DNA of 64,000 bases, taken from positions 66,361,566 through 66,425,565 of the forward strand of contig CM060174.1 of NCBI GenBank assembly GCA_030549775.1, read 5' to 3'. A program made the translations under genes and the position numbers. The stretch is from Tamarix chinensis. Its lineage: Eukaryota > Streptophyta > Magnoliopsida > Caryophyllales > Tamaricaceae. Shown piece after piece: positions 61,501-64,000 of the stretch. The notes beneath the pieces are model-generated. The model was not told where the DNA came from and made no database searches. It saw only the letters and a program-made list of their open reading frames with translations. The stretch's first letter is position 1. Each line of letters starts with the position of its first letter.

Positions 61501-63230
61501 CTTCTTCAAAAAGTTCATCAAGGGATGAGCTACCTTCGAGAAGTCTTGAACAAAACACATGCAATACCCGTCCAAACCTATGAAACTATGAACCTTAGGA
61601 ATGCCAGTGGGTACCTTCCACTCAGTGACTGCCAAAATCTTCGCCGAATCTATGACAAATCCTCTTGCTGACACCACATGACCCAAAAATGCAAATTCTT
61701 AAAGCTAGAACTCACACTTAGAGAGTTTAGCATACATCCTATTCTCTCTAAGGAGAGACAAAATAGAATGAAGATGTTGTTCATGCTCCTCTTTACTCCG
61801 AGAGTATATCCAAATTTTTACTATGAAGACTACTACAAGCTGATTAAGGAACAGATGAAAAAATCCTTGTCATTAAATCCATAAATACAATAGGAGCATT
61901 GGTGAGCCCAAAATGTATCATTGTGAACTTGTAGTGTTATATCGTGTAGTAAAGGATGTCTTCATGATGTCTGTCTCAACAATGGATAGCTGATGATAAC
62001 TTGACCTTAAGTTGAGCTTCGAGAAAATCAAAGCACCCCAAAACTGGTCAAATAGGTCGTTGATCCTAGGAAGTGGATAGTGGTTATTCACCGTCAACTA
62101 GTTCAAACCCTAAAGTCTATACATAAATGAAGGCTCCCATCCTTCTTCTTCACGAACAAAACTAGTGCTCCTCATGAGGCACACTCAGGTGAATATACCT
62201 ATGTTCCACAAAGTCCTCATACTAAGACTTTAGTTCCTTCAACTTTATGGTTGCCATCCGATAAAGTGCCTTCAAAACAGGTTTGGCCCCCGGTACCAAC
62301 TTAATGGTGAAGTCTATCTCATGTACCAATGTCATACCTGGAATATCCTTTGAAAACATGTTTGAAAACTCCTGAGAAACCAAAAATTCCTCCAGTACCG
62401 ATATATCCTTGTTCAGGTCATGAACTCCGCATAAATACATATGGTAACCCCTCTACACCAACGGACACAATGTGTAGATAGATATAACATTCATCATAGG
62501 CCTAGGCTTACATTTCTAGTAAGAGACCCTAGTGCTTCGAGGTCCCTATAACACAACTCGCTTTTGCACACAATCTATCACAGTATGATATCTTCCTAGC
62601 ATATCCATTCCCAAGATATCATTATAATCCTGTAGGTTCAATACAACCAAATCCACTAGGATGTCTACCCCGCCTATCTCTAAGGCCATGTTAGAGTAGA
62701 GTCTAGTGTAATCTAATATATCCCCAGAAGGAAACATTATAGAAATAGATGCATCTGAAGATGGAGACAAGGCAACTCTAGCGATAATAGTACACGCAAA
62801 AGAAAGAGATGCCTTTGAATCAAACCATAAATACGCTGGTAGTGAATGGATGGAAAATGTACCAATGACCACATCTAACTGCCTATCAACCTCTGCCTGA
62901 ATAATAACATTCAGGTGATTGCTTAACTGTCCTCCATAATACCCTTTTGAACCATAAGTCTAACCTCCTCCCTTCTAAGGGAAAGGACGATGCCCATGTG
63001 GTCTCCCTTAAATCTCCTTAGGATGTCCATTGGATGGGACATGTGCTCTATATTGAAACTACTGATGTGGTGGATGGTAATTCTGCTACTAATATACCTT
63101 CAGGTGAGGCACAAGTAGTCCCTGTTACAGTAATTGACACTACTAATGCTGACATTCAAAAATTTGGTGGGCCAACTCACCACTTGTCCTACAATGAACA
63201 AGAGTGTCACCCTGGATGATCCCAATTGCA
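58540..63230 (-). pseudogene. Gypsy pol: protease, RT, RNase H, integrase, chromodomain region
   Basis: Protease (62,872-62,546): the active site reads FDSKASLSF where FDSGA is usual (Lys codon 62,813-62,815); GMDMLGRYHTVIDC follows. RT (62,440-61,456): VHEIDFTIKLVPGAKPVLKA start; the catalytic FIDD reads FIVK (61,816-61,824); FLGHVVSARG and the tail follow. RNase H (61,440-60,900): YDLEFTYHEGKANVIADALS. Integrase core: SIDFMSGLPRIRSK (about 60,540), then a roughly 1-kb insertion, then VSYRDS (59,385) and LQEAMGMRLRMSTTF (59,340). Near 58,900-58,600: PRYIGPYEVLDRAREVAYRL and VFHISQLRKYAADLSY, the chromovirus integrase C-terminus. Many stops; inactive. Confidence 0.8.
59405..60386. mobile_element. 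About 1-kb insertion in the integrase coding region
   Basis: CATACC occurs at 59,399-59,404 and 60,387-60,392, and the integrase reading resumes only outside these points. Inside, AAACCCTAAACC-type words (59,990-60,100) and AT-rich DNA occur, with no terminal repeat or gene. The left junction contains its own palindrome (GGTATG...CATACC), so the exact borders are uncertain. Confidence 0.5.
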
Positions 63231-63289
63231 AAGATGACACATAAAACATCTCATCGATCCTACAGGTTTGCTCAACCACCACTCTATCC

Positions 63290-64000
63290 TATAGGCTGAT
63301 AACTTGGAGGTCCATCTCCACATAATTGAATTTGACCTCTAGATCCCTGTGTCTCGAGATTCCTCTTACCCAGAATAAAAGCTTGCTCCTGAACCATAAT
63401 AGCGGCGACACATGCTTGCTCATACAATGTGGTTAAATCTTAGAAATCCACAACACCCATCATACTACGAATGATGAAGTGGAGCTCCTGCTCAAACTGA
63501 TAAACAATTGTAGACTCGTTATCTAAGATCCTCAGTGCAAACATGAAAAGCTATTTGAATTGGGTGTGATAGTGCTTTATTGCCATGCCTCCCTAAATAA
63601 GCTACATGAACTCTTTTAGCTTATCCCTCTTAAGACTCTCTAGATAAAACTTAGCATGAATTTCCATTTTGAACTCCTCCTAGGACAGCAATGGTAATCC
63701 CTAAGTACGACCTCCTACCCAATAGATGTCGGGGGCCCCTCGAAGAAAGAAAGCAGTAATACTTGCCTCGGTGGGCAATCAAATGCATTGTATGTCCTAT
63801 CCATATCCAGAATCCATCCCTCTAGGATAATCGGGTCCTTGTCACCAGCATAGAGTGGTGGGTGATATCCTATAACCCTCTTAAGCCAATCATATCTGAT
63901 ACCCTCCTATGGGTAATGCAAAGGTAGAGGGGGTAGATGAGGCTAAGGCAGGTGTTTGATGAACTCAATGAATGCCTCAAAAGTCTCCTCCTGATGATTC
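63290..64000 (-). pseudogene. Gypsy gag, partial at the window edge
   Basis: Minus-strand reads typical of chromovirus gag appear: RGAPDIYWVG, EEFKMEIHAKFYLESLKRDK, RILDNESTIVYQFEQEL and SMMGVVDF...LYEQACVAAIMVQEQAF. A zinc-knuckle-like CHLCNWDHPG-HSC lies at about 63,235-63,195, with a stop in it and no His at the usual place. Several stops; the N-terminus is outside the window. Confidence 0.7.

Larger units (their letters stand above)
55469..64000 (-). mobile_element. Ty3/gypsy chromovirus, degenerate, continues past the window
   Basis: Minus-strand element. Its 3' LTR is 58,381 down to 55,469. Upstream, in element order from the window edge, lie gag, a CCHC-like knuckle, protease, RT, RNase H, integrase and a chromodomain-type C-terminus. 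The 5' LTR lies beyond 64,000. Reading frames are broken throughout. Gene order and the integrase-linked C-terminus fit the Tekay/Del-like chromoviruses. Confidence 0.82.

Overview
This is nuclear DNA of a flowering plant. It is AT-rich, has no operons, and is filled with nested transposons of plant-only types: a CACTA/En-Spm element with TNP2, DUF4218, DUF4216 and Ulp1 regions, a MULE with an OTU domain, Ty3/gypsy chromodomain elements, long LTRs ending TGTAAYACC/GGTATTACA, and an old plant pararetrovirus copy. The sequence does not fix the species.

Only two intact host genes are convincing: a pair of 66-residue arabinogalactan (AG) peptide genes at 10.2 kb (minus strand) and 47.1 kb (plus strand). 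They share 52 of 66 residues. Their homology continues through the 5' UTR, the TATA box, about 170 bp of promoter and about 300 bp of 3' flank. They are therefore a divergent (head-to-head) inverted duplicate, now about 36.7 kb apart because transposons fill the space between them.

Layout. 1-7.9 kb: LTR-derived sequence, including one nearly empty two-LTR element (2,779-5,842). 7.9-9.9 kb: a possible Copia-type LTR and unassigned AT-rich DNA. 9.93-10.7 kb: AG peptide gene 1. 11.1-15.6 kb: a decayed MULE (transposase plus OTU) with GCGTC/GACGC repeats on both sides. 16.2-16.7 kb: a broken host-gene fragment. 18.4-23.3 kb: LTR pieces around a degenerate caulimovirid copy (19.7-21.6 kb). 23,395-46,049: a solo LTR of about 5.7 kb with a perfect 5-bp target duplication (CGAGT). 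It is split by a 16.9-kb CACTA element (26,399-43,304) with a perfect 3-bp duplication (GCC). The CACTA element carries a broken transposase, a broken Ulp1-type second gene, a captured ISWI remodeller exon, another exon-like reading frame, a LINE tail and a 1.5-kb solo LTR. 46.8-47.6 kb: AG peptide gene 2. 48.2-48.9 kb: a recent 322-bp tandem duplication. 48.9-55.5 kb: more LTRs. 55,469-64,000: a minus-strand Ty3/gypsy chromovirus (3' LTR, chromodomain, integrase, RNase H, RT, protease, gag), degenerate and cut by the window edge.

The insertion order can be read directly: LTR first, then CACTA into it; the 1.5-kb LTR entered the CACTA at a time that cannot be read. I found no CRISPR array, tRNA or rRNA gene, and no undescribed multi-gene system. 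The most informative items are the dated nest between the AG peptide paralogues and the gene fragments carried by the CACTA element.
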